Origin: Ottelia alismoides
Lineage: Eukaryota > Streptophyta > Magnoliopsida > Alismatales > Hydrocharitaceae
Assembly (NCBI GenBank): GCA_037367405.1
Contig: JAZKJV010008261.1
Span: 1,488,001-1,552,000, forward strand
DNA: 64,000 bases
Direction of reading: 5' to 3'
Part shown: positions 1 to 10,223 of the stretch, one piece after another
Layout of the letters: each line of letters starts with the position of its first letter
How positions within the stretch are numbered: position 1 is the stretch's first letter
Translations under genes and position numbers: made by a program
Notes under the pieces: model-generated
Told to the model about the DNA's origin: nothing
The model's database searches: none
Seen by the model: only the letters and a program-made list of their open reading frames with translations

Positions 1-839
1 ATAAAGATTTTGTAAAATGCAAAATAAATAGCAAACAACCTCGGATCGAAAAGTTTCTTCACAAAAATTGCTTGCCTCGATGAGATCTACAACTTTCATG
101 AAGACTTCAAAACCAAAATCGATCAAATGCATAAAGTGATATTTTTGGGGTATCCCATGTACATAGAGTACCTTGATTTTTGGTATTTCTAATTTTTATG
201 CCATTTTTAAACTAGATAAAAATCCGGAAAAAATATGATAAAATCAAAGATAAATAATTACACATTATTCTATTTTTTATTTTTATTAATTGGTTAAATA
301 TGTACATAAAATATCAGGTCAAAAATAGCTAAAATACATAATGTACAAAAGAGGCCCAAAACCCAACTTTCACATATGAGCTATGAATTACTTGAACTTG
401 GTCTTGTTTTGAAGGTAATCGAATGTACATTAGTTCAAAAGTGAGTAGGATCAAAACGGACACCGGATGGGGAAGATATGAGGTCTTCAGTCCAGAAATC
501 CTGAAACTAAGGTTTGGGTTTTTGGTCCACTTATTTGGGTTAGTGATTTTTTGTATTTTTCATTTATTCTTGTTAGTGATATGTACACAGTGGAGGTGGT
601 TTTGGATCATTCGAGGTTAGCATGAATGAGTTAAAAAATAGGGAAGTGAGGCTATTTACATGTCATTTTTGGCTTGGATTTTTGGCTTCTTATTTTGTGC
701 AAAAATAATGGATAAAATGTCGTTCTTATGAAAACATGCATGAATGCTAATTATGCAGAATAGATGCAGATATGTTGTTGATTTTGAGGGATTGGAGATT
801 AATTAATGAGATTTAGAGTGATGAATCCGAGATTCATCA
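1..839 (-). mobile_element. Athila-1 3' LTR, truncated by window start
   Basis: This is the U3-side part of the 3' LTR of a minus-strand Athila-like Ty3/gypsy element. It matches about 12397-13238 nearly collinearly (shared blocks such as GACCTCGGATCGAAA and CTTGAACTTGGTCTTG). Its right edge is the terminal palindrome TGATGAATC...GATTCATCA at 819-839, followed at once by a polypurine tract on the minus strand. The rest of the LTR lies before position 1, so the target duplication cannot be checked. No gene is seen in it. Confidence 0.9.
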
Positions 840-852
840 TCCCCCTATACTT
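840..852 (-). other. Athila-1 polypurine tract
   Basis: Read on the minus strand, AAGTATAGGGGGA directly abuts the LTR start TGATGAATC. This is the expected position of the plus-strand DNA primer. The same AGTATAGGGG word recurs inside the hairpins at 2159-2514. Confidence 0.85.
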
Positions 853-2158
853 AAACCATGCTCGTACCTGAGCATCAAAAAGAAATGCCATGAGGTAAAA
901 TGAGATTGGGTTCCATACCAAGACCATGAGCTGAAGGTGAAAATGAACTAGACTCGACCTTTGGATTATTAGTGTGGTGGAACTTCTGTGAGACTTAGAA
1001 TCTTAAAATCAACAACCCTCAAGTTCTACACATCATTGTATCAGCTTCGGCTCAGAAGTCATCTTAGATCAATCCTCTTCCCAAATTATACCCTATGAAC
1101 ATTGAACGATCGACTCATGTGTGTGAAAGGTTTTAGCTCTTCCCATCCAGAATGTCGGACTACCATGCAAACCTCCTCTCTAGTAACTCCTCCTCGAGGA
1201 GACAGGTATTTCCTTCTAAGGTCTCTCGCGATGTGTTTACAATCGAATTGGGGGAGAAGTTAGATGAAGGGGAAAAGAACTGGAGGGTGTCCAGTGTAGC
1301 CACCTCTCCTTGTGAAGATGGCCAGTGTAGCCGAGTCTCCACCATGATCTGCAGGTTTCTTGAAGCTTGGACCTTTTTGGTCAGATTTTATTTAGTAGTT
1401 GCTTCTTTGTATTTGGAATTTTTGGTGATTCTACTTGGATCTTGTTGTGCCCCTACGGATATAGAATCTTTTTGTTTCCGTACATTTTTTTGGGGTCTTA
1501 GAAAAAATTGTGCCCAGTCGTCCATCCCTTTTCCGAAGCTTTATTTCAACCCGTACTCCGATCTTTAGATTTCCACGCTACCAGAAAAGAAACTCACACT
1601 CTTCCACCATCCTGTCTGAGTTGAGATAAGTGCATAGTGTGAGAGTACAAATTAATTCCCTATTCCAGAGTTGTACCCAGAATGAAGAGACCATGTTAGA
1701 CACTAAGAGTCAAATGCTGCACATTATCATGTGGAACTCAAAGAATTAAGTCCAAGACCTGAAGCTTCTAAAATCCTATTTCTCAGTGAAGTTCCTCTAA
1801 AAATTAGGTGGATTAAGGTCAAGTCCAGACCACTCTCGATTTCGGCTCATAACTCGGTTCAGAACCCAATGACTTTTCATGTGAATGACTGCGATGCTGG
1901 ATGAAGTACAGGTGTGTGAAATGCAGATACAATTTTTTTTATTTATTATGCAAGGTATTTTTGTTTTTTATATGCAAAAATAAGAAGCCATTAATTTCAA
2001 GAAATTTGGGCACAATTAGTGTTACTAGCAAAATTATTTCTCTTTTTGTTTTTTTTGTTGTTTTTTTTTCAAAAGTTAGTTACCCACCTTGTAAATATAT
2101 ATAGACTTACAGGAAAGTACAAGATATGGGTAAAATATATACGGAGTATATATACAGA
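853..2158 (-). other. Athila-1 3' noncoding region (no env-like gene)
   Basis: This 1.3-kb stretch lies between the hairpin array and the polypurine tract. Some Athila elements carry an env-like ORF here. No convincing open frame exists in this copy, only short frames on both strands that are not conserved in the other copies. It does hold a duplicated motif (CCAGTGTAGCC at 1291 and GCCAGTGTAGCC at 1321) that is also present in Athila-3 (57129, 57160) and, weaker, in Athila-2 near 22085-22130. AT-rich runs fill the remainder. Confidence 0.7.
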
Positions 2159-2514
2159 CCCCCTATACTTAGCGAGTGTTGTGTCCTCAGAGCACAAGAA
2201 GCGTAAAGAAGACATAGCTCAGGCTAAGCGTAAGAGAGTGAAAAAGAGAAAAGAAAAAGAACAAGATTTACAGAATTGCCCCCTATACTTAGACTGTGTC
2301 TAGTCTAAGTATAGAAGAAGAGCGGAAAAAATGAAGTGGTCGGGATATGTGGATGAAGAGAGTATATGCAGGTGGGTGTCGGTTCCCTCTACACTTAGGC
2401 TCTGGTCAGCCTAAGTATGGAAGAAGGGTGGAAATGGAGCGATCGGGCGATAGGAGAAGAATGATATGTACAGATGGCATCGGTCCCCCCTATACTTCGG
2501 TCTTGGCCTAAGTA
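2159..2514 (-). repeat. Athila-1 array of four PPT-like hairpins
   Basis: Four copies of CCCCCTATACTTAG begin at about 2159, 2279, 2385 and 2484, spaced 99-120 bp. The last three are followed by an inverted partner such as CTAAGTATAG. The unit at 2279-2314 has 13-bp perfect arms around a 6-nt loop. The unit at 2484 is decayed (CTATACTTCGG/CCTAAGTAGAG). On the element strand each unit ends in AAGTATAGGGGG, the same purine tract that abuts the LTR. The array starts about 80 bp downstream of the pol stop. Confidence 0.85.
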
Positions 2515-2595
2515 GAGGAAGAAGCTGTACAAGGAGATCGATGTGGTCGGGGGGGGAGGGTGGGACTGATCTGATGAATCTTCAATGTCCTCGCT

Positions 2596-3250
2596 CTATG
2601 CGAAGTAGATGACCTCAACTTGAACTATCTGCTCTTTTGGTGATTCAATATATGGCTTCAGCAATTGTCCATTTACTGAGAAAGGTTGTGCATCATCTTT
2701 GAGTTCGGCAATATCCACGCTTCCATTGGTATGCACATCGATGACAATGTAGGGACTCGTCCATTTTGATTTTAGTTTCCCATGAAAAATCTTCAACCAA
2801 GCATTAAACAACCATACTTTCTGCCTAGGGACAATGGTTTTATCTCGAATGTGTCTATCATGCCATCTCTTGACCTTGTCTTTATAGATTACACTATTGT
2901 CGTATGCTCGGTTTCGGATTTCAATTAGCTCATTCAGATTTAAGTCTCGGCATAATTTCCCAAGGTGACAAATCCAATTCAACTTTTTGATCGCCCATTC
3001 TGATTTGTGAATCAATTCTGCGGGTAGATGGCATGGCTTGCCATAGATCATCCTAAAAGGTGAAGTACCGAGTGGAGCCTTATAGGCTGTCCTATAGGCC
3101 CACAGAACTTGGTCCAACAGTTTCGACCAGTTCTTCCTATCTGGACGAACCAATTTCTGAAGAATACCCTTCACCTCTCTATTAGAAACCTCTACCATGC
3201 CATTAGATTGTGGATGATATGGGTTGGCTATTCTATGCTCAAATTTATAC
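2596..3250 (-). pseudogene. Athila-1 integrase, C-terminal half
   Basis: This is the C-terminal part of the integrase that inserts element cDNA into chromosomes. The open frame from 3198 to 2596 starts within VEVSNREVKG, which carries the third catalytic acid (Glu) of the DDE triad. It continues through the WAYRTAYKAPLGTSPF block and a GPY/F-like module (KSKWTSPYIV), then ends at a stop at 2596. The preceding residues (HRIANPYHPQSNGM) lie upstream in the same frame to about 3250. There a frameshift separates them from the core at 3228-4229. About 200 residues are intact. The frameshift makes the gene non-functional. Confidence 0.88.
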
Positions 3251-4229
3251 TCCTAGCTAAAGATCTCATCTCCTTGTTCACAAAGTGGCTACCTCCATCA
3301 GAAATCAAAACTTTTGGTATCTCGAACCTTGCAATGATAATATCCTTGATAAACTTACAGACGACTTTGCTATCTACGTTTTGGGTTGGAATAGCCTCTA
3401 CCCATCTTGATAAATAGTCAACCACTAACAAGATGTACTGAAATCCATTGCTATTGGGAAAGGGGCCCATAAAATCAATCCTCCATGCATTGAAAACATC
3501 ATAGAAAATCATTGGTTGCATGGTCATTTCATCTCTATAACCAACCGTCCCTCCCATCCTTTGGCAAATTGGGTATGACCGTACAAATTCATTAGCATCT
3601 CTAAATAAGGTCTGCCAGTAAAATCCATGTTGGAGTACATTGTGCGCGGTTCTCTTTCCCGAATGGTGTCCTCCAGCCTCAAGAAAATGACAATGTGTGA
3701 GGACACTCTGATATTCCTCCTGGGGAATACATCTTCGCCAAACACAATCCGGTCCTTCATAGAAAAGGAAAGGGTCATCCCAATGGTATTTTCTCGAATA
3801 TGACTTCAATCGATCAATCATTCTCTTGGTCCAACCAAAGGGAACCTTCTTGCAGACAAGATAGTTCACGATGTTGGAATACCATGGGGTTGAATCAATA
3901 ATGCAAACTGATTCATCTGGAAAAGTCTCCTTAATTGGTCCAGTGTCAAGATAATCGTTTTGCTCAATTCGGAAAAGGTGATCAGCAACAACATTCTTTA
4001 TTCCAGGTTTATCCTTGATCTCCAAATTAAATTCCTGGATTAACAACATCCATCTCAAAAGCCGTACTTTGCCATCCTTCTTATCCATAAGATATCTAAT
4101 TGCCGTATGATCTGTGAAGATTGTCACCTTGGAGCCTAATATGTATGACCTGAATTTTTCAAGGGCCCAAACAACCGCGAGCATTTCCTTTTCAGTCATT
4201 GTATAATTTCTCTGTGTAGGATCCAACAC
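3228..4229 (-). pseudogene. Athila-1 RNase H C-terminal part plus integrase core
   Basis: This 333-codon frame carries the end of RNase H (TMTEKEMLAVVWALEKF, TIFTDHTAIRYLMDKKD) and then integrase. The HHCC zinc module is partly broken: in the stretch that normally reads C-x-x-C, SYPICQRMG shows Tyr in place of the first Cys. The first two catalytic acids are present (WRIDFMGPFP and VLISDGGSHF). The frame ends in a short nonsense tail caused by a frameshift near 3240. At its start it is out of frame with the reverse transcriptase at 4196-4783, because about 25 residues of RNase H are missing. Confidence 0.9.
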
Positions 4230-5434
4230 TTTTCATCCGATGCATCAGTCATGATCTCGAAGGGAAGAGACCAGTCGAGAGCTTGTAATATCGGCGATTC
4301 ACATATTTTCTTTTTCAGGAGCTCGAAGGCCTCTAGACACCTATGATTTACAATAAACTCGGTGTCTTTTCCTAAGAGCTCAGTCAGTAGGCGGGTGATC
4401 TTTGAAAAATCTGGGATAAACCTTCGATAGAATCCAACATGCCCTAAGAACGACCTCACTGACTTGACGTTGGTTGGTGGCTCAAGTTTCTTGATCACAT
4501 CCACCTTGGAAGGGTCGACCTCCATTCCCTTCTCGGAGATGACGTGCCCCAACACGATACCCTCAGTCACCATAAAGTGACTTTTCTCCCAGGAGAGTAC
4601 CAAATTAATCTCCCTGCATCTCTGGAGGACTCGGTCCAAGTGCGCTAAACATGTATAAAATGAATCACCATGAACTAAGAAGTCATCCATGACGACTTCC
4701 AGGAAATCACCGACCATTTCGGCAAATACGGCAATCATGCACCGCTGAATTGTGTCTGGGGCATTATAGAGACCGAATGGCATGCGCTAGAATGTGTAGG
4801 TACCGAAGGGACATGTGAAAGTGGTCGTTTCCTGATCCTCGGGAGCGATAGCTACTTGATTGTAGCCAGAGTACCCATCAAGAAAACAGAAGAATGCCTT
4901 CCCTGCAAGTCTGTCTAAGATTTGATCAATAAATGGCAGTGGAAAGTAATATTTCTTGGTCGCAGCATTCAGGTGCCTGTAATCGACACAGATGCGCCAC
5001 GACGTGGGTACTCGGGTCGCGATCTCTACCCCCTCCTCTTTGGTGACCATCAGGATTCCTGACTTCTTCGGAACGATATGAAGGGGGGCCACCCACTTGG
5101 AGTCAGAAATGGGGTATATAAATCCTGCTTTGCACCATTTCTCAATTTCTTTCTTAACCACTTCCCGAAGATTGGGGTTTAATCTTCTCTGAAATTCACG
5201 GGAAGGCCTTGCATTATCCTCAACATAAATTTGGTGCGAGCAGAGAGCGGGGTTTATTCCTACGAGATCCGACACAGTCCAATCGATGGCTTTTCGATTT
5301 CGCTCATGGACTTCGAGTAGTCTAGATTCCTGATCCATGGTTAATGATGAGCTAATGATCACAGGGAATTTTTCTTTGGGTCCATTTAGAAATGCATACG
5401 TTAGTGTGGGAGGCAGTGGTTTCAGCTCTGGCAA
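4196..5434 (-). pseudogene. Athila-1 reverse transcriptase
   Basis: This RNA-dependent DNA polymerase domain copies element RNA. It reads in one frame across 5434-4787 and 4783-4196, interrupted by an in-frame TAG between YTF and RMPFG (4784-4786). Visible blocks are SWRICVDYRHLN, FPLPFIDQILDRLAGK, FCFLDGYSGYNQVAIAPEDQ, TTFTCPFGTY, RMPFGLYNAP and the active site, which reads VMDDF. The usual motif is Y/FxDD, so the metal-binding Asp pair is kept. The C-terminal end reaches the start of RNase H (IMTDASD) and then shifts frame. The linker residues SREFQRRLNPNLREVV upstream of the polymerase are typical of Athila/Tat elements. Confidence 0.92.
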
Positions 5435-5458
5435 ATATGAATCATCAATTAAATCTGG

Positions 5459-6434
5459 CTAAATGATTTTTGCATCTGGCTCATTGTCGGTTGGCGGTGA
5501 ATCACTCTGTGATGTGCTGGCTACCAATTCTGAAGAAAGATGAGTCGAATCGCTAAAGTAGTGTGGTAATTCAACCAAAGCCACGTTCGACTCGTCATCG
5601 AAATTTATTGATTGTCCCGAAGAAAATTGGACTGACAAATCCGAAAGGATTTCTATGTCATCAAGGTTATAAGCATCTAGGTGTCTAGATAGGTTTGGCA
5701 ATGTCTTGCAAATTGCACTGTGCATTGTTTCTTCTTCTGATGGCGTGCTTTCAATCTGAATGTCTGGCAGTTGGTCCCACGGCCCAATTGTGTTGAGGAG
5801 ATTGTATTCTAATGTTTCGGCATATTCAATGGTGGATTCGGAGTCTGATCTTTGCCACTTTGTTTGTTTCATCTCCAAGTCTACTTCTCTGCCTAGAGAA
5901 CAGAATTTCATCATTCTGGTACCGTAATAGAATACAACTTTGGCGATTCTTAAGAATGGTCTTCCAAAAATGATTTGTGATTCCTTCCATTGGTTCAGGG
6001 TCTCCATATCAAGGACGGTGAAGTCCACTTTGTATTACGTACCCTCGATCATGATGATAACATTTTTCACTTCTCCCTTAGGTTTTTTAGTGGATTTATC
6101 AGCAAATTGGAGTAAAGATAATGATTTCTTGAGAGGAACTAACTCCAATCTATAATATAAGGCAAAGGGTAGAAGATTTATGGAAGAACCATTGCCGAGA
6201 AGTGTGCATGCGAACGCAATGCCGCCAATGCGACTCTCCACATAATGAGAACCCAGATCCGTTTTCTTTCTTGGTAAATACTGATTTTTGACACATTTGG
6301 TAGTGGCAACTGTCAAGATATGAGTCTCCGTAAATTGACTTATTTTCTTTGTACGAGTCCTGGTGAGATTGCATTTCACCTTCAAGTATTTCTGAATGCT
6401 GGATTACTGGACACATACTGATCAAAGGGTACAT
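5459..6434 (-). pseudogene. Athila-1 aspartic protease and protease-RT linker
   Basis: This is a retropepsin-like protease that would mature the Gag-Pol polyprotein. The block LLGNGSSINLLP (about 6180-6215) matches LLDNGSSINLLP in Athila-3, so the catalytic Asp is replaced by Gly in this copy. Downstream the frame continues through FADKSTKKPKGE and GRPFLRIAK, broken by a TAA near 6032. It then enters a long acidic linker (DSESTIEY, ESTPSEEETM) and ends at a TAG at 5459-5461, about 25 codons before the next open frame. The protease is inactive on both counts. Confidence 0.85.
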
Positions 6435-6450
6435 TGACTGTGATATTTTG

Positions 6451-6856
6451 CTAGTAGAACCTTTCCATTATTGGGTTATCCTGAATGTTTTTCTTTTGTT
6501 TTTCTTTCTTAAGAGCATGGGGGAAAGGAATTGGAGCATTTGAGACAGGAGAGCGGGAGCCAGAATCATAAATAAGAGCATCTTTATTCGAATTGGAGTT
6601 CTTATTACAATCATAAGATTTCTTATAATAATCAAAATCAGGTTGCTGAAAAGGTGACACGTATTTTTGCAGCAACTAGAGGTTCAAGGTCCTCTGCAGA
6701 CTCCATAGATGCTTTTCCTTTATCTCGTGCTGGGATCTTCAGGCGTCCTTCTTCTTCATCCTCGGATGCATCCTCCGGTTGATCTTCCGAGTCTTCATGG
6801 TCCGATTCCCTTGCCCGGTCAGGTACGACTACGGTCCTTCCGCTCTTGAGTGACAT
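6451..6856 (-). pseudogene. Athila-1 gag C-terminal tail and gag-protease junction
   Basis: Two overlapping frames (6856-6638 and 6675-6451) cover this stretch. The first has SLKSGRTVVVP followed by a very acidic run (EDSEDQPEDASEDEEEG). It matches the SLRSGRMP/TLRSGRMP block in Athila-2 (about 38620) and Athila-3 (about 63110). The second holds PIPFPHALKKEKQKK, matching PFPRALQMGKGKK before the protease of Athila-3. The frame change shows a shift near 6650. The role of this region in Gag is not known to me. Confidence 0.75.
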
Positions 6857-6859
6857 GGC

Positions 6860-7480
6860 ATTGATATTGTTAAACGAAAGGATCTCATGTTCAGATGTGG
6901 AAAAATCTGAATAGTATACCTAGCCATTGTGTTGAGACGATTGAGATTTGTTCAAGCTATTGGGGTTAGCTTGAACTTGGCAGGAATGGTTGTGGTTGGG
7001 GCTGTTTGTTCATCCTTCCAACGGGACAAGCGATTAACATCAACACGTAGATCGTGCAGCTCATTTCAGAAGTTGCGAATCTCTTCAAGCATCTGTCTTT
7101 GTATATCTATTGGTTCTTCTGAAGGATTGGATGATTGAGCCAATTGCTTTGGAGCTTGATATTGCTGACGGTATTGCTGAGGCTGGTTCGGGCGGTTGTA
7201 TGACTGCTAATGCTGCTTCGGATGCTAATATGATGTAGTGTTCTGAGTGTGTTGCGGAGCTGGTGAAAATGCGGCATTATAGAAAGTGGGTAGACGTTGA
7301 TAAGGCTGACCGTCCCCCATATTACCCTGTCAGGTTGTGTCATGTGTGTACCAAATGGCGTTTACTTCAAATGTCAGTGGCGGGGCTTCTTCAACAGTTT
7401 CGGCTGGTAGAGGTGATTGCTAGGAGGGTTGGGCATTGGATTGATCCTGAATCCATGGTTGTTCTTGTCCTAATCCTGGT
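6860..7480 (-). pseudogene. Athila-1 gag, Gln/Pro-rich middle region
   Basis: Reading the minus strand gives Gln-, Pro- and Asn-rich sequence (QSYNRPNQPQQYRQQYQAPK) followed by a heptad-like helix (MLEEIRNF...NELHDLRVDVNRL). It is interrupted by several stops. The same order, a QP-rich stretch then a short coiled coil before the RSGR block, is seen in Athila-3 at 63312-63551. No zinc knuckle is visible. Confidence 0.65.
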
Positions 7481-7485
7481 TGCTC

Positions 7486-8517
7486 CTAGACATGATGCAC
7501 ACGATAGATCAGGACTGTAGGTGCAGTAGGCATCCCCATCTTGGACACCTTCTCAGTGAGCTCCTCCATTTGCTTTGGGAATTGGGAAATACTGTTGTCG
7601 ATGTCGTTCATTCTCTTATGAATTTGATCCACAACGGTCAATTTATCAGCTATGATGTTCATTTTCGGAATCAAATCCTCTGTTATTTCTGCGACAGTCT
7701 GCTTTCCGCCTTTGGCTTGAAAAGTGTGCAAGGAATCAGTGTATGCTTTACTGGGGATTTGTGAGCGGCTTGTCTCCGCCATCTGCTCCAGCACTTTCCA
7801 GATGTTCTCAGCTCCTCGTGATGTGTAGTTGCCTCCACAGGCAGCACTGACTAACGCTTGAGTCTCGTAGTTGAGGCCAGAGTAGAGTGACTGAACTAAG
7901 ATGTTGTTATCCAGATCATGGCAGGGACACTTCTGTAGCAGATCTTTAAACCTATCCCAAGCCTCAAAAAGTGGTTCATTATGCATCTGAGAGAAACTGG
8001 TGATGCAGGTCCTCATTTGGTTGGTTCGACTCAAAGGGTAGAATTTCTTCAAGAATAGGTTTTTGAACCTCTCACACGTGGTTACAGTCACTCCTAAGTT
8101 CTTCACCCAGTAGTATGCCTTCCCTTTCAAAGCGGAAGGGAGTGCCGTGAGACGAATGTAGTCCTGGATGACTTGTGGGTGCTTCAGATTATAACATATC
8201 AGTTATAAGTCTCGAAAGAATTCATATGGCTCTTCAGTTGCATTACCATGGAATTGGGGTGGTTGACTCAGGAAGTATGGCTTCAGTTCATAGTTAATCT
8301 CTGGCTGAGGTGGCTACAAGTAAGTTCTAACTCTTTACTGCCCAGGATTGTATGCTGCTTCCATTGGTGGTTCTTCTCCAGCATTTAATTGCTCAAGTTG
8401 TTCCCTTAGTAATAGCTGTTGCTGCTCAGATGCAACCGGTCTTGCAAAAATCATCTGTATTGGGTCTTCATTGGGTTCCTCTTGTGGTTCCTTCTTGGGA
8501 GGCAATTTGGGCGGCAT
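7486..8517 (-). pseudogene. Athila-1 gag, N-terminal capsid-like domain
   Basis: This is the Gag structural protein with the retrotransposon gag domain that forms the particle. It starts at the ATG at 8515-8517 with MPPKLPPKKEPQEEPNED, which is Lys/Pro/Glu-rich. It then continues through NYELKPYFLSQPPQFHGN, EEPYEFFRDL and LKHPQVIQDYIRLTALPSAL to LKGKAYYWVKNL, the hallmark of the family. Three in-frame stops interrupt it (8335-8337, 8314-8316, 8203-8205). The third replaces the Tyr expected in RDFYLIC. The last 214 codons (8130-7486) are open. The gene is dead but easily recognised. Confidence 0.88.
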
Positions 8518-10184
8518 CTTCTTCTTCTTTTCTTTACCTTCAAAATGGGAGAAGTCAGAGTCAATAGAATGGAAAGAATCAGAATCAGAGTTATCGAGGT
8601 GAGAGTCTTCCTCGATGTGATCCTGAGTAAGAGTGCCTTTGAACCTTTGAGATTGGAAAAGTTGTGGCGATCAGAGAAGGGTTTGCAGAGTCTGAACGAG
8701 AATTACCACAATTTTCCATTCTCGATTAAAAATGATTAGCAAGAGGTTTACGGTTCATGATCTAGGCACAAGTGTGCGGTATTCATTGATTATCTAGTTT
8801 CTACGCACAATCCAAACACAATACAAGGGTTTGTTTCACCAACTCACTTAGTGAAGGCCATGAGAGTTCGGCCAATTATCTTGTCAGCTTTAATTGGTGA
8901 GAATTCAAGTCTTGCAAGCCATTTAAACAAGCTGTTAGATGCTTGTATTTCCCTACCGACTGTCTAGAATTCTTACGACTAGTTGCACCTACTTTCAGCC
9001 AGTATGGGAGTAAGGAATGTAGAATGGCTACCTTTTACTTGAGGATGGAGCCTTACGCATTGTCCTCTATACCACCCACTCTGCTAAGGAAATCTGGACT
9101 ATTTACCGGCTATCCGTTACATCCTCACTGAGAAGTAGCTAATCGTTTTTGGTAGAATCATTAGTCAATATGAAAATCCTACCTTGGCTCTATCCTAGTG
9201 TGTGTGTCTCTCTCCTCGCTACAAGATAAAAGCAAACAATGTCGGGGTTACTCTCCCGTAAAAATTTTTGATTTTATGGGTTATTAAGATCGGTTATATT
9301 TAGCAGTCCCAATTTTAATTAGGTGATCACTAAAGAATTAAATGAGCACAAATATATACGTCTACTGTCCAGTCCCAATTTCCTTTAGAGTTATGTGATA
9401 AAACAAGAGGGAGAAGTTCGGGAAAAGCCGATACACGAGAAAATAATGATGTATGCTCAGTTAGAAGACTTACAGTGAATCCTCGCAATCTCCATGTGGG
9501 ATGCAATACATAATTGAAAAATTATTCTAAATGAATGCAAGCCGATGAAAAAACCACACCCAAGCAGAAAGTTCTATTAGGGGAAAGAATTGAGTTAAAT
9601 TTTGGCTAAATTGAACGATCTATGTGTGTCTCAGTTAATGTGAAGTGTGGCTTAAGTCCTACGAGCACAATCAAAAATATAAATGCTCTGAGAGTCGTAT
9701 GTGAAGGTCTATCCTAATCACCAATCAAGTCGGGCCCCACCCTCACCGGAGAGTGAAATAGGCCACGACATACCACAAGAATAGTTCAAGCTCTTTTTTA
9801 CACACGCGAGAGTCCAAACGGACACCGCTATAAATGAGCAATTAATTACATAAATTAAAATTTATAGAAATTAAAATCCTAGACTCTACGCTCTCTCACG
9901 ACTCGACTTGATCTTAAATTAATTGCGGCTTTTTGAAAGTCGGTGAAGATGCGTCGGTTCCTGAAAAATCGCTCCATGTACGCTGGGTACCTCGCAAGAA
10001 AAATAAGAGAGAGAATGTCAGAGAGTAATTCAAAAAATAAATCAAAAATAAAATAAAAGAAATAAATGCTGAAAATAAATGCAGAAAAAAAAGAATTGAA
10101 TTTACAATGAAAAATTCGGGGGTCGGACTACCCGAATACGGAAAACCGAATGAAACTTTCAAAACAAAAACTAAGTCGTTTGCC
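8518..10184 (-). other. Athila-1 untranslated leader
   Basis: A 1.67-kb stretch lies between the PBS and the gag ATG. It has no credible open frame on the minus strand, and the short frames present are not conserved. It presumably holds packaging signals and possibly an intron end, but I cannot point to either. The length of this leader together with the long U5 raises the question of how gag is translated (see the splice findings). Confidence 0.65.
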
Positions 10185-10202
10185 TCCCCGTCAACAGCGC
10201 CA
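10185..10202 (-). other. Athila-1 primer binding site, tRNA-Asp type
   Basis: The minus strand reads TGGCGCTGTTGACGGGGA. This agrees with the Athila consensus TGGCGCCGTTGCCGGGGA at all but two positions, so priming by the 3' end of tRNA-Asp is likely. It places the 5' LTR immediately to the right. Confidence 0.88.
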
Positions 10203-10223
10203 TCTAACGAGTCCGAAATTCGA

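Noticed and set aside
1152..1568. 138-codon plus-strand frame in the Athila-1 3' region
   Set aside because: It runs antisense to the element, has no recognisable domain, and is not kept in the homologous regions of Athila-2 or Athila-3.
8348..8739. Plus-strand frames overlapping the gag start
   Set aside because: They are shadows of the minus-strand gag with Ser/Leu-rich translation.
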